Shown here in pieces: positions 11,501-26,800 of a DNA stretch of 64,000 bases. A model generated the notes under the pieces. The model was given only the letters and a program-made list of their open reading frames with translations, did not search any database and had not been told where the DNA came from. The stretch's first letter is position 1. Every line of letters begins with the position of its first letter. This stretch comes from Nannobrachium achirus (lineage: Eukaryota > Chordata > Actinopteri > Myctophiformes > Myctophidae): contig OY997660.1 in the NCBI GenBank assembly GCA_963921795.1, positions 496,001 through 560,000 on the forward strand, given 5' to 3'. The translations under genes and the position numbers were made by a program.

Positions 11501-12880
11501 TAAAAAAAATAACGTTAAAACGACATCAAAAAAATAACGTTAAAACGACATAAAAAAAATAACGTTAAAACGACATCAAAAAAATGACGTTAAAACGACA
11601 TCAAAAAAATGACGTTAAAACGACATAAAAAAATGACGTTAAAACGACATCAAAAAAATAACGTTAAAACGACATCAAAAAAATAACGTTAAAACGACAT
11701 CAAAAAAATAACGTTAAAACGACATCAAAAAAATAACGTTAAAACGACATCAAAAAAATAACGTTAAAACGACATCAAAAAAATAACGTTAAAACGACAT
11801 AAAAAAAATAACGTTAAAACGACATCAAAAAAATGACGTTAAAACGACAAAAAAAAAATTACGTTAAAACGACATCAAAAAAATGACGTTAAAACAACAT
11901 AAAAAAAATGACGTTAAAACGACATAAAAAAATGACGTTAAAACGACATAAAAAAATGACGTTAAAACGACATAAAAAAATTACGTTAAAACGACATAAA
12001 AAAAATGACGTTAAAACGACAAAAAAAATGCCGTTAAAACGACATCAAAAAAATGACGTTAAAACGACATCAAAAAAATGACGTTAAAACGACATAAAAA
12101 ATGACGTTAAAACGACATTAAAAAAATGACGTTAAAACGACATAAAAAAAATGACGTTAAAGCGAAATAAAAAAATGCCGTTAAAACGACATAAAAAAAT
12201 GACGTTAAAACGACATCAAAAAAATGACGTTAAAACGACATAAAAAAAATGACGTTAAAACGAAAAAAAAAATGCCGTTAAAACGACATAAAAAAATGAC
12301 GTTAAAACGACATCAAAAAAATGACGTTAAAACGACATCAAAAAAATGACGTTAAAACGACAAAAAAATGACGTTAAAACGACATCAAAAAAATAACGTT
12401 AAAACGACATCAAAAAAATAACGTTAAAACGACATAAAAAAAATGACGTTAAAACGACATCAAAAAGATGACGTTAAAACGACATAAAAAAATGACGTTA
12501 AAACGACATCAAAAAAATAACGTTAAAACGACATCAAAAAAATAACGTTAAAACGACATAAAAAAAATAACGTTAAAACGACATAAAAAAAATAACGTTA
12601 AAACGACATCAAAAAAATAACGTTAAAACGACATAAAAAAAATAACGTTAAAACGACATCAAAAAAATAACGTTAAAACGACATAAAAAAAATAACGTTA
12701 AAACGACATCAAAAAAATAACGTTAAAACGACATCAAAAAAATGACGTTAAAACGACAAAAAAAAAATTACGTTAAAACGACATCAAAAAAATGACGTTA
12801 AAACGACATAAAAAAAATTACGTTAAAACGACATAAAAAAATTACGTTAAAACGACATAAAAAAATGACGTTAAAACGAC
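8540..12880. repeat. P block: array of ~1.4-kb HORs, copy 1
   Basis: Here a different HOR replaces the 2.94-kb one. Its landmark order is a GAC plus ten-A unit, then ACAACAT (8,737; 10,466; 11,894; 13,785 in Q), CATTAAAAAAATG, AAAGCGAAAT (9,005; 10,733; 12,162; 14,053), CGAAAAAAAAAATGCCG, and CAAAAAGATG (about 9,306; 11,037; 12,464; 14,357). Spacings of ACAACAT are 1,729, 1,428 and 1,891 bp; the first is enlarged by a 373-bp internal duplication. The first two copies share the rare CGTTTAAAACAAC insertion, as does the second copy in the distal P block. P is absent between the B copies of R and Q. Joining to R at the left is within about 320 bp of 8,220-8,540. Confidence 0.85.
9664..10466. repeat. 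373-bp tandem duplication inside P (with internal loss)
   Basis: The marker CGTTTAAAACAACAT occurs at about 10,085 and again 373 bp later at about 10,458. Each is preceded by the alternating C/A series of TA units and followed by the same four TG units. The second copy is shorter because a run of about six C/TA units before the marker is missing. The corresponding place in the distal P block (about 52,720-53,152) has a single copy, so this duplication is private to the proximal block. Confidence 0.8.
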
Positions 12881-15634
12881 ATAAAAAAATGAAGTTAAAA
12901 CGACAGAAAAAAATGCCGTTAAAACGACATCAAAAATGCCGTTAAAACGACATAAAAAAAATGCCGTTAAAACGACATCAAAAAAATGACGTTAAAACGA
13001 CATAAAAAATGCCGTTAAAACGACATCAAAAAAATGACGTTAAAACGACATAAAAAAAATGACGTTAAAACGACAAAAAAAATGCCGTTAAAACGACATA
13101 AAAAAATGCCGTTAAAACGACATAAAAAAAATGACGTTAAAACGACATCAAAAAAATGACGTTAAAACGACAAAAAAATGACGTTAAAACGACATAAAAA
13201 AAATGACGTTAAAACGACATAAAAAAAATGACGTTAAAACGAAATAAAAAAAATGACGTTAAAACGACATCAAAAAAATAACGTTAAAACGACATCAAAA
13301 AAATAACGTTAAAACGACATCAAAAAAATAACGTTAAAACGACATCAAAAAAATAACGTTAAAACGACATAAAAAAAATAACGTTAAAACGACATAAAAA
13401 AAATAACGTTAAAACGACATAAAAAAAATAACGTTAAAACGACATCAAAAAAATAACGTTAAAACGACATAAAAAAAATGACGTTAAAACGACAAAAAAA
13501 AATTACGTTAAAACGACTTCAAAAAAATGACGTTAAAACGACATAAAAAAAATTACGTTAAAACGACATAACAAAATGACGTTAAAACGACATAAAAAAA
13601 TGACGTTAAAACGACATAAAAAAATGACGTTAAAACGACATAAAAAAAATGACGTTAAAACGACATCAAAAAAATGACGTTAAAACGACATAAAAAAAAT
13701 AACGTTAAAACGACATCAAAAAAATGACGTTAAAACGACAAAAAAAAAATTACGTTAAAACGACATCAAAAAAATGACGTTAAAACAACATAAAAAAAAT
13801 GACGTTAAAACGACATAAAAAAATGACGTTAAAACGACATAAAAAAATGACGTTAAAACGACATAAAAAAATGACGTTAAAACGACATAAAAAAAATGAC
13901 GTTAAAACGACAAAAAAAATGCCGTTAAAACGACATCAAAAAAATGACGTTAAAACGACATCAAAAAAATGACGTTAAAACGACATAAAAAATGACGTTA
14001 AAACGACATTAAAAAAATGACGTTAAAACGACATAAAAAAAATGACGTTAAAGCGAAATAAAAAAATGCCGTTAAAACGACATAAAAAAAATGACGTTAA
14101 AACGACATCAAAAAAATGACGTTAAAACGACATAAAAAAAATGACGTTAAAACGAAAAAAAAAAATGCCGTTAAAACGACATAAAAAAATGACGTTAAAA
14201 CGACATCAAAAAAATGACGTTAAAACGACATCAAAAAAATGACGTTAAAACGACAAAAAAATGACGTTAAAACGACATCAAAAAAATAACGTTAAAACGA
14301 CATCAAAAAAATAACGTTAAAACGACATAAAAAAAATGACGTTAAAACGACATCAAAAAGATGACGTTAAAACGACATAAAAAAATGACGTTAAAACGAC
14401 ATCAAAAAAATAACGTTAAAACGACATCAAAAAAATAACGTTAAAACGACATAAAAAAAATAACGTTAAAACGACATAAAAAAAATAACGTTAAAACGAC
14501 ATCAAAAAAATAACGTTAAAACGACATAAAAAAAATAACGTTAAAACGACATCAAAAAAATAACGTTAAAACGACATAAAAAAAATAACGTTAAAACGAC
14601 ATCAAAAAAATAACGTTAAAACGACATCAAAAAAATGACGTTAAAACGACAAAAAAAAAATTACGTTAAAACGACATCAAAAAAATGACGTTAAAACGAC
14701 ATAAAAAAAAATTACGTTAAAACGACATAAAAAAATTACGTTAAAACGACATAAAAAAATGACGTTAAAACGACATAAAAAAATGAAGTTAAAACGACAT
14801 AAAAAAATGCCGTTAAAACGACATCAAAAATGCCGTTAAAACGACATAAAAAAAATGCCGTTAAAACGACATCAAAAAAATGACGTTAAAACGACATAAA
14901 AAATGCCGTTAAAACGACATCAAAAAAATGACGTTAAAACGACATAAAAAAATGACGTTAAAACGACAAAAAAAATGCCGTTAAAACGACATAAAAAAAT
15001 GCCGTTAAAACGACATAAAAAAAATGACGTTAAAACGACATCAAAAAAATGACGTTAAAACGACAAAAAAATGACGTTAAAACGACATAAAAAAATGACG
15101 TTAAAACGACATAAAAAAATGACGTTAAAACGACATCAAAAAAATGACGTTAAAACGACATAAAAAAAATGCCGTTAAAACGACATCAAAAAAATGCCGT
15201 TAAAACGACATCAAAAAAATGACGTTAAAACGACATAAAAAATGACGTTAAAACGACATAAAAAAAATGACGTTAAAACGACATAAAAAAAATGACGTTA
15301 AAGCGAAATAAAAAAATGCCGTTAAAACGACATAAAAAAATGCTGTTAAAACGACATAAAAAAAATGACGTTAAAACGACATAAAAAAAATGACGTTAAA
15401 ACGACAAAAAAAATGCCGTTAAAACGACATAAAAAAATGCCGTTAAAACGACATCAAAAAAATGACGTTAAAGCGACATAAAAAAATGACGTTAAAACGA
15501 CAAAAAAATGACGTTAAAACGACATCAAAAAAATGACGTTAAAACGACATAAAAAAATGACGTTAAAACAACATCAAAAAAATAACGTTAAAACGACATA
15601 AAAAAAATAACGTTAAAACGACATAAAAAAAATA
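12880..15634. repeat. Q block, copy 1
   Basis: This 2.75-kb mixed block starts at the GAAGTT unit (12,891) followed at once by the private CGACAGAAAA unit (12,904). It also holds CGACTTC (about 13,515), CATAACAAAATG (13,568), a P-type 1.4-kb HOR (ACAACAT at 13,785) and GCTGTT at 15,342. It is repeated at 23,853-26,607 with an offset of 10,973 bp and at about 55,568-58,395 with an offset of 42,687-42,761 bp. Pieces of it also turn up at 45.5-46.4 kb and 49.3-49.85 kb. Confidence 0.83.
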
Positions 15635-18600
15635 ACGTTAAAACGACATAAAAAAAATAACGTTAAAACGACATAAAAAAATGACGTTAAAACGACATAA
15701 AAAAAATGACGTTAAAACGACATAAAAAAATGACGTTAAAACGACATCAAAAAAATAACGTTAAAACGACATCAAAAAATAACGTTAAAACGACATCAAA
15801 AAAATAACGTTAAAACGACATCAAAAAAATAACGTTAAAACGACATAAAAAAAATAACGTTAAAACGACATCAAAAAAATAACGTTAAAACGACATCAAA
15901 AAAATAACGTTAAAACGACATAAAAAAATAACGTTAAAACGACATTAAAAAAATAACGTTAAAACGACATCAAAAAAATAACGTTAAAACGACATCAAAA
16001 AAATGACGTTAAAACGACAAAAAAAAAATTACGTTAAAACGACATCAAAAAAATGACGTTAAAACGTCATAAAAAATGACGTTAAAACGACATAAAAAAT
16101 GACGTTAAAACGACATAAAAAAAATGACGTTAAAGCGAAATAAAAAAATGCCGTTAAAACGACATAAAAAAAATGCCGTTAAAACGACATCAAAAAAATT
16201 ACGTTAAAACGACATAAAAAAATTACGTTAAAACGACATAAAAAAATGCCGTTAAAACGACATAAAAAAATGCCGTTAAAACGACATCAAAAAAATGACG
16301 TTAAAACGACATCAAAAAAATGACGTTAAAACGACAAAAAAATGACGTTAAAACGACATAAAAAAATGACGTTAAAACGACATAAAAAAATGACGTTAAA
16401 ACGAAATAAAAAAAATGACGTTAAAACGACATCAAAAAAATGACGTTAAAACGACATCAAAAAAATGACGTTAAAACGACATCAAAAAAATGACGTTAAA
16501 ACGACATAAAAAAAATTACGTTAAAACGACACCAAAAAATTTACGTTAAAACGACACCAAAAAAATGACGTTAAAACGACATCAAAACGACATAAAAAAA
16601 ATGACGTTAAAACGACATCAAAAAAATGACGTTAAAACGACATAAAAAAAATAACGTTAAAACGACAAAAAAAATAACGTTAAAACGACATAAAAAAAAT
16701 AACGTTAAAACGACATCAAAAAAATAACGTTAAAACGACATAAAAAAAATAACGTTAAAACGACATAAAAAAAATAACGTTAAAACGACATAAAAAAAAT
16801 AACGTTAAAACGACATCAAAAAAATGACGTTAAAACGACAAAAAAAAAATTACGTTAAAACGACATCAAAAAAATGACGTTAAAACGACATAAAAAAAAT
16901 GACGTTAAAACGACATAAAAAAATGACGTTAAAACGACATAAAAAAATGACGTTAAAACGACATAAAAAAATGACGTTAAAACGACATAAAAAAATTACG
17001 TTAAAACGACAAAAAAAATGCCGTTAAAACGACATAAAAAAAATGCCGTTAAAACGACATCAAAAAAATGACGTTAAAACGACATAAAAAATGACGTTAA
17101 AACGACATTAAAAAAATGACGTTAAAACGACATAAAAAAAAATGACGTTAAAGCGAAATAAAAAAATGCCGTTAAAACGACATAAAAAAATGCCGTTAAA
17201 ACGACATCAAAAAAATGACGTTAAAACGACATAAAAAAAATGACGTTAAAACGACAAAAAAAATGCCGTTAAAACGACATAAAAAAATGACGTTAAAACG
17301 ACATCAAAAAAATGACGTTAAAACGACATCAAAAAAATGACGTTAAAACGACAAAAAAATGACGTTAAAACGACATCAAAAAAATAACGTTAAAACGACA
17401 TAAAAAAAATAACGTTAAAACGACATAAAAAAAATGACGTTAAAACGACATCAAAAAGATGACGTTAAAACGACATAAAAAAATGACGTTAAAACGACAT
17501 CAAAAAAATAACGTTAAAACGACATCAAAAAAATAACGTTAAAACGACATCAAAAAAATAACGTTAAAACGACATAAAAAAAATAACGTTAAAACGACAT
17601 CAAAAAAATAACGTTAAAACGACATAAAAAAAATAACGTTAAAACGACATCAAAAAAATAACGTTAAAACGACATAAAAAAAATAACGTTAAAACGACAT
17701 CAAAAAAATAACGTTAAAACGACATCAAAAAAATGACGTTAAAACGACAAAAAAAAAATTACGTTAAAACGACATCAAAAAAATGACGTTAAAACGACAT
17801 AAAAAAAAATTACGTTAAAACGACATAAAAAAATTACGTTAAAACGACATAAAAAAATGACGTTAAAACGACATAAAAAAATGAAGTTAAAACGACATAA
17901 AAAAATGCCGTTAAAACGACATCAAAAATGCCGTTAAAACGACATAAAAAAAATGCCGTTAAAACGACATCAAAAAAATGACGTTAAAACGACATAAAAA
18001 ATGCCGTTAAAACGACATCAAAAAAATGACGTTAAAACGACATAAAAAAAATGACGTTAAAACGACAAAAAAAATGCCGTTAAAACGACATAAAAAAATG
18101 CCGTTAAAACGACATCAAAAAAATGACGTTAAAACGACATCAAAAAAATGACGTTAAAACGACATAAAAAAAATTACGTTAAAACGACACCAAAAAATTT
18201 ACGTTAAAACGACACCAAAAAAATGACGTTAAAACGACATCAAAACGACATAAAAAAAATGACGTTAAAACGACATCAAAAAAATGACGTTAAAACGACA
18301 TAAAAAAAATAACGTTAAAACGACAAAAAAAATAACGTTAAAACGACATAAAAAAAATAACGTTAAAACGACATCAAAAAAATAACGTTAAAACGACATC
18401 AAAAAAATAACGTTAAAACGACATAAAAAAAATGACGTTAAAACGACATAAAAAAATGACGTTAAAACGACATCAAAAAAATAACGTTAAAACGACATCA
18501 AAAAAATAACGTTAAAACGACATCAAAAAAATAACGTTAAAACGACATCAAAAAAATAACGTTAAAACGACATAAAAAAAATAACGTTAAAACGACATCA

Positions 18601-21600
18601 AAAAAATAACGTTAAAACGACATCAAAAAAATAACGTTAAAACGACATAAAAAAATAACGTTAAAACGACATTAAAAAAATAACGTTAAAACGACATCAA
18701 AAAAATAACGTTAAAACGACATCAAAAAAATGACGTTAAAACGACAAAAAAAAAATTACGTTAAAACGACATCAAAAAAATGACGTTAAAACGACATAAA
18801 AAAAATTACGTTAAAACGACATAAAAAAATTACGTTAAAACGACATAAAAAATGACGTTAAAACGACTTAAAAAAATGCCGTTAAAACGACATAAAAAAA
18901 TGCCGTTAAAACGACATCAAAAATGCCGTTAAAACGACATAAAAAAAATTTAACGACATAAAAAAAATGCCGTTAAAACGACATCAAAAAAATGACGTTA
19001 AAACGTCATAAAAAATGACGTTAAAACGACATAAAAAATGACGTTAAAACGACATAAAAAAAATGACGTTAAAGCGAAATAAAAAAATGCCGTTAAAACG
19101 ACATAAAAAAAATGCCGTTAAAACGACATCAAAAAAATTACGTTAAAACGACATAAAAAAATTACGTTAAAACGACATAAAAAAATGCCGTTAAAACGAC
19201 ATAAAAAAATGCCGTTAAAACGACATCAAAAAAATGACGTTAAAACGACATCAAAAAAATGACGTTAAAACGACAAAAAAATGACGTTAAAACGACATAA
19301 AAAAATGACGTTAAAACGACATAAAAAAATGACGTTAAAACGAAATAAAAAAAATGACGTTAAAACGACATCAAAAAAATGACGTTAAAACGACATCAAA
19401 AAAATGACGTTAAAACGACATCAAAAAAATGACGTTAAAACGACATAAAAAAAATTACGTTAAAACGACACCAAAAAATTTACGTTAAAACGACACCAAA
19501 AAAATGACGTTAAAACGACATCAAAACGACATAAAAAAAATGACGTTAAAACGACATCAAAAAAATGACGTTAAAACGACATAAAAAAAATAACGTTAAA
19601 ACGACAAAAAAAATAACGTTAAAACGACATAAAAAAAATAACGTTAAAACGACATCAAAAAAATAACGTTAAAACGACATAAAAAAAATAACGTTAAAAC
19701 GACATAAAAAAAATAACGTTAAAACGACATAAAAAAAATAACGTTAAAACGACATCAAAAAAATGACGTTAAAACGACAAAAAAAAAATTACGTTAAAAC
19801 GACATCAAAAAAATGACGTTAAAACGACATAAAAAAAATGACGTTAAAACGACATAAAAAAATGACGTTAAAACGACATAAAAAAATGACGTTAAAACGA
19901 CATAAAAAAATGACGTTAAAACGACATAAAAAAATGACGTTAAAACGACAAAAAAAATGCCGTTAAAACGACATAAAAAAAATGCCGTTAAAACGACATC
20001 AAAAAAATGACGTTAAAACGACATAAAAAATGACGTTAAAACGACATTAAAAAAATGACGTTAAAACGACATAAAAAAAAATGACGTTAAAGCGAAATAA
20101 AAAAATGCCGTTAAAACGACATAAAAAAAATGCCGTTAAAACGACATCAAAAAAATGACGTTAAAACGACATAAAAAAAATGACGTTAAAACGACAAAAA
20201 AAATGCCGTTAAAACGACATAAAAAAATGACGTTAAAACGACATCAAAAAAATGACGTTAAAACGACATCAAAAAAATGACGTTAAAACGACAAAAAAAT
20301 GACGTTAAAACGACATCAAAAAAATAACGTTAAAACGACATAAAAAAAATAACGTTAAAACGACATAAAAAAAATGACGTTAAAACGACATCAAAAAGAT
20401 GACGTTAAAACGACATAAAGAAATGACGTTAAAACGACATCAAAAAAATAACGTTAAAACGACATCAAAAAAATAACGTTAAAACGACATCAAAAAAATA
20501 ACGTTAAAACGACATCAAAAAAATAACGTTAAAACGACATAAAAAAAATAACGTTAAAACGACATCAAAAAAATAACGTTAAAACGACATAAAAAAAATA
20601 ACGTTAAAACGACATCAAAAAAATAACGTTAAAACGACATAAAAAAAATAACGTTAAAACGACATCAAAAAAATAACGTTAAAACGACATAAAAAAAATG
20701 ACGTTAAAACGACAAAAAAAAAATTACGTTAAAACGACATCAAAAAAATGACGTTAAAACGACATAAAAAAAAATTACGTTAAAACGACATAAAAAAATT
20801 ACGTTAAAACGACATAAAAAAATGACGTTAAAACGACATAAAAAAATGAAGTTAAAACGACATAAAAAAATGCCGTTAAAACGACATCAAAAATGCCGTT
20901 AAAACGACATAAAAAAAATGCCGTTAAAACGACATCAAAAAAATGACGTTAAAACGACATAAAAAATGCCGTTAAAACGACATCAAAAAAATGACGTTAA
21001 AACGACATAAAAAAAATGACGTTAAAACGACAAAAAAAATGCCGTTAAAACGACATAAAAAAATGCCGTTAAAACGACATCAAAAAAATGACGTTAAAAC
21101 GACATCAAAAAAATGACGTTAAAACGACATAAAAAAAATTACGTCAAAACGACACCAAAAAATTTACGTTAAAACGACACCAAAAAAATGACGTTAAAAC
21201 GACATCAAAACGACATAAAAAAAATGACGTTAAAACGACATCAAAAAAATGACGTTAAAACGACATAAAAAAAATAACGTTAAAACGACAAAAAAAATAA
21301 CGTTAAAACGACATAAAAAAAATAACGTTAAAACGACATCAAAAAAATAACGTTAAAACGACATAAAAAAAATAACGTTAAAACGACATAAAAAAAATAA
21401 CGTTAAAACGACATCAAAAAAATAACGTTAAAACGACATCAAAAAAATGACGTTAAAACGACAAAAAAAAAATTACGTTAAAACGACATCAAAAAAATGA
21501 CGTTAAAACGACATAAAAAAAATGACGTTAAAACGACATAAAAAAATGACGTTAAAACGACATAAAAAAATGACGTTAAAACGACATAAAAAAATGACGT

Positions 21601-23852
21601 TAAAACGACATCAAAAAAATGACGTTAAAACGACATCAAAAAAATAACGTTAAAACGACATAAAAAAAATGACGTTAAAACGACATCAAAAAAATGACAT
21701 TAAAACGAAAAAATAAAAATGACGTTAAAACGACAAAAAAATGACGTTAAAACGACATAAAAAAACGACGTTAAAACGACAAAAAAAAATGCCGTTAAAA
21801 CGACATAAAAAATGCCGTTAAAACGACAAAAAAAATGACGTTAAAACGACATAAAAAAAATGCCGTTAAAACGACATAAAAAAACGACGTTAAAACGACA
21901 AAAAAAAATGCCGTTAAAACGACATAAAAAATGCCGTTAAAACGACAAAAAAAAATGCCGTTAAAACGACATAAAAAAATGCCGTTAAAACTACATCAAA
22001 AAAATGACGTTAAAACGACAAAAAAATGACGTTAAAACGACATCAAAAAAATGACGTTAAAACGAAATAAAAAAAATTACGTTAAAACGACATAAAAAAA
22101 ATTACGTTAAAACGACATAAAAAAATTTACGTTAAAACGACAAAAAAAAATGCCGTTAAAACGACATAAAAAAATGCCGTTAAAACGACATCAAAAAAAT
22201 GACGTTAAAACGACAAAAAAATGACGTTAAAACGACATCAAAAAAATGACGTTAAAACGACATCAAAAAAATGACGTTAAAACGAAATAAAAAAAATGAC
22301 GTTAAAACGACATAAATAAAATGACGTTAAAACGACATAAAAAAAATGCCGTTAAAACGACATAAAAAAAATGACGTTAACACGACATAAAAAATTACGT
22401 TAAAACGACATCAAAAAAATGGCGTTAAAACGACATAAAAAAAATGACGTTAAAACGAAATAAAAAAATGACGTTAAAACGAAATTAAAAAATGACGCTA
22501 AAACGACATCAAAAAAATAACGTTAAAACGACATCAAAAAAATAATGTTAAAACGACATCAAAAAAATAACGTTAAAACGACATAAAAAATGACGTTAAA
22601 ACGACATAAAAAATGACGTTAAAACGACATAAAAAATGACGTTAAAACGACATCAAAAAAATGACGTTAAAACGACATAAAAAAAATGACGTTAAAACGA
22701 CATAAAAAAAATGACGTTAAAACGACACCAAAAAATTGACGTTAAAACGACACCAAAAAAATTACGTTAAAACGACATAAAAAAATGACGTTAAAACGAC
22801 ATCAAAAAAATGACGTTAAAACGACATAAAAAAAATGACGTTAAAACGACATCAAAAAAATGACGTTAAAACAACATAAAAAAAATAACGTTAAAAACGA
22901 CAAAAAAAATAACGTTAAAACGACATCAAAAAAATAACGTTAAAACGACATAAAAAATAACGTTAAAACGACATCAAAAAAATAACGTTAAAACGACATA
23001 AAAAAAATAACGTTAAAACGACATCAAAAAAATAACGTTAAAACGACATAAAAAAAATGACTTTAAAACGACATAAAAAAAATGACGTTAAAGCGAAATA
23101 AAAAAATGACGTTAAAACGACATAAAAAAAATGACGTTAAAACGAAATAAAAAAAATGACGTTAAAACGACAAAAAAAATTACGTTAAAACGACATAAAA
23201 AAAATGACGTTAAAACGACATAAAAAAAATGACGTTAAAACGACAAAAAAAATGCCGTTAAAACGACATAAAAAAATGCTGTTAAAACGACAAAAAAAAT
23301 GCCGTTAAAACGACATAAAAAAAATGCCGTTAAAATGACATCAAAAAAATGACGTTAAAACGACATAAAAAATGACGTTAAAACGACATAAAAAAAATGA
23401 CGTTAAAACGACATCAAAAAAATGACGTTAAAACGAAATAAAAAAAATGACGTTAAAACGACATAAAAAAAATGACGTTAAAACGACATAAAAAAAATGC
23501 CGTTAAAACGACATCAAAAAAATGACGTTAACACGACATAAAAAATGACGTTAAAACGACATAAAAAAAATGGCGTTAAAACGACATCAAAAAAATGACG
23601 TTAAAACGAAATAAAAAAATGACGTTAAAACGAAATAAAAAAATGACGCTAAAACGACATCAAAAAAATAACGTTAAAACGACATCAAAAAAATAACGTT
23701 AAAACGACATAAAAAAATGACGTTAAAACGACATAAAAAAAATGACGTTAAAGCGAAATAAAAAAATGACGTTAAAACGACATAAAAAAATGACGTTAAA
23801 ACGAAATAAAAAATGACGTTAAAACGACATCAAAAAAATGACGTTGAAACGA
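15635..23852. repeat. R block, copy B
   Basis: Position 15,635 corresponds to position 1 of the window. Order and spacing match copy A: CGTCAT at 16,065 and 19,004, fused units at 16,583, 18,240, 19,522 and 21,203, ACGTCAAAACG at about 21,142 and the R tail from 21,614. The first HOR here, as in A and C, lacks a segment of about 213 bp just before CGTCAT that the distal copy D keeps (about 58,826-59,038). The block stops at about 23,852 where it is joined to Q. Confidence 0.88.
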
Positions 23853-26800
23853 CATAAAAAAATGAAGTTAAAACGACAGAAAAAAATGCCGTTAAAACGA
23901 CATCAAAAATGCCGTTAAAACGACATAAAAAAAATGCCGTTAAAACGACATCAAAAAAATGACGTTAAAACGACATAAAAAATGCCGTTAAAACGACATC
24001 AAAAAAATGACGTTAAAACGACATAAAAAAAATGACGTTAAAACGACAAAAAAAATGCCGTTAAAACGACATAAAAAAATGCCGTTAAAACGACATAAAA
24101 AAAATGACGTTAAAACGACATCAAAAAAATGACGTTAAAACGACAAAAAAATGACGTTAAAACGACATAAAAAAAATGACGTTAAAACGACATAAAAAAA
24201 ATGACGTTAAAACGAAATAAAAAAAATGACGTTAAAACGACATCAAAAAAATAACGTTAAAACGACATCAAAAAAATAACGTTAAAACGACATCAAAAAA
24301 ATAACGTTAAAACGACATCAAAAAAATAACGTTAAAACGACATAAAAAAAATAACGTTAAAACGACATAAAAAAAATAACGTTAAAACGACATAAAAAAA
24401 ATAACGTTAAAACGACATCAAAAAAATAACGTTAAAACGACATAAAAAAAATGACGTTAAAACGACAAAAAAAAATTACGTTAAAACGACTTCAAAAAAA
24501 TGACGTTAAAACGACATAAAAAAAATTACGTTAAAACGACATAACAAAATGACGTTAAAACGACATAAAAAAATGACGTTAAAACGACATAAAAAAATGA
24601 CGTTAAAACGACATAAAAAAAATGACGTTAAAACGACATCAAAAAAATGACGTTAAAACGACATAAAAAAAATAACGTTAAAACGACATCAAAAAAATGA
24701 CGTTAAAACGACAAAAAAAAAATTACGTTAAAACGACATCAAAAAAATGACGTTAAAACAACATAAAAAAAATGACGTTAAAACGACATAAAAAAATGAC
24801 GTTAAAACGACATAAAAAAATGACGTTAAAACGACATAAAAAAATGACGTTAAAACGACATAAAAAAAATGACGTTAAAACGACAAAAAAAATGCCGTTA
24901 AAACGACATCAAAAAAATGACGTTAAAACGACATCAAAAAAATGACGTTAAAACGACATAAAAAATGACGTTAAAACGACATTAAAAAAATGACGTTAAA
25001 ACGACATAAAAAAAATGACGTTAAAGCGAAATAAAAAAATGCCGTTAAAACGACATAAAAAAAATGACGTTAAAACGACATCAAAAAAATGACGTTAAAA
25101 CGACATAAAAAAAATGACGTTAAAACGAAAAAAAAAAATGCCGTTAAAACGACATAAAAAAATGACGTTAAAACGACATCAAAAAAATGACGTTAAAACG
25201 ACATCAAAAAAATGACGTTAAAACGACAAAAAAATGACGTTAAAACGACATCAAAAAAATAACGTTAAAACGACATCAAAAAAATAACGTTAAAACGACA
25301 TAAAAAAAATGACGTTAAAACGACATCAAAAAGATGACGTTAAAACGACATAAAAAAATGACGTTAAAACGACATCAAAAAAATAACGTTAAAACGACAT
25401 CAAAAAAATAACGTTAAAACGACATAAAAAAAATAACGTTAAAACGACATAAAAAAAATAACGTTAAAACGACATCAAAAAAATAACGTTAAAACGACAT
25501 AAAAAAAATAACGTTAAAACGACATCAAAAAAATAACGTTAAAACGACATAAAAAAAATAACGTTAAAACGACATCAAAAAAATAACGTTAAAACGACAT
25601 CAAAAAAATGACGTTAAAACGACAAAAAAAAAATTACGTTAAAACGACATCAAAAAAATGACGTTAAAACGACATAAAAAAAAATTACGTTAAAACGACA
25701 TAAAAAAATTACGTTAAAACGACATAAAAAAATGACGTTAAAACGACATAAAAAAATGAAGTTAAAACGACATAAAAAAATGCCGTTAAAACGACATCAA
25801 AAATGCCGTTAAAACGACATAAAAAAAATGCCGTTAAAACGACATCAAAAAAATGACGTTAAAACGACATAAAAAATGCCGTTAAAACGACATCAAAAAA
25901 ATGACGTTAAAACGACATAAAAAAATGACGTTAAAACGACAAAAAAAATGCCGTTAAAACGACATAAAAAAATGCCGTTAAAACGACATAAAAAAAATGA
26001 CGTTAAAACGACATCAAAAAAATGACGTTAAAACGACAAAAAAATGACGTTAAAACGACATAAAAAAATGACGTTAAAACGACATAAAAAAATGACGTTA
26101 AAACGACATCAAAAAAATGACGTTAAAACGACATAAAAAAAATGCCGTTAAAACGACATCAAAAAAATGCCGTTAAAACGACATCAAAAAAATGACGTTA
26201 AAACGACATAAAAAATGACGTTAAAACGACATAAAAAAAATGACGTTAAAACGACATAAAAAAAATGACGTTAAAGCGAAATAAAAAAATGCCGTTAAAA
26301 CGACATAAAAAAATGCTGTTAAAACGACATAAAAAAAATGACGTTAAAACGACATAAAAAAAATGACGTTAAAACGACAAAAAAAATGCCGTTAAAACGA
26401 CATAAAAAAATGCCGTTAAAACGACATCAAAAAAATGACGTTAAAGCGACATAAAAAAATGACGTTAAAACGACAAAAAAATGACGTTAAAACGACATCA
26501 AAAAAATGACGTTAAAACGACATAAAAAAATGACGTTAAAACAACATCAAAAAAATAACGTTAAAACGACATAAAAAAAATAACGTTAAAACGACATAAA
26601 AAAAATAACGTTAAAACGACATAAAAAAAATAACGTTAAAACGACATAAAAAAATGACGTTAAAACGACATAAAAAAAATGACGTTAAAACGACATAAAA
26701 AAATGACGTTAAAACGACATCAAAAAAATAACGTTAAAACGACATCAAAAAATAACGTTAAAACGACATCAAAAAAATAACGTTAAAACGACATCAAAAA

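Larger units (their letters stand above)
12880..23852. repeat. 10,973-bp tandem duplication, unit 1 (Q-R)
   Basis: This is the first of two almost identical neighbours. Matched landmarks at an exact 10,973-bp offset include CGACAGAAAA (12,904 and 23,877), CGTCAT (16,065 and 27,038; 19,004 and 29,977), the fused unit (16,583 and 27,556), TTTAACGAC (18,949 and 29,922) and GACATT (21,696 and 32,669). The only difference I noticed is A at 19,681 against C at 30,654. The junction with unit 2 lies between GTTGAAACG (about 23,843) and GAAGTT (about 23,864), where the end of R is joined directly to the start of Q. Confidence 0.9.
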
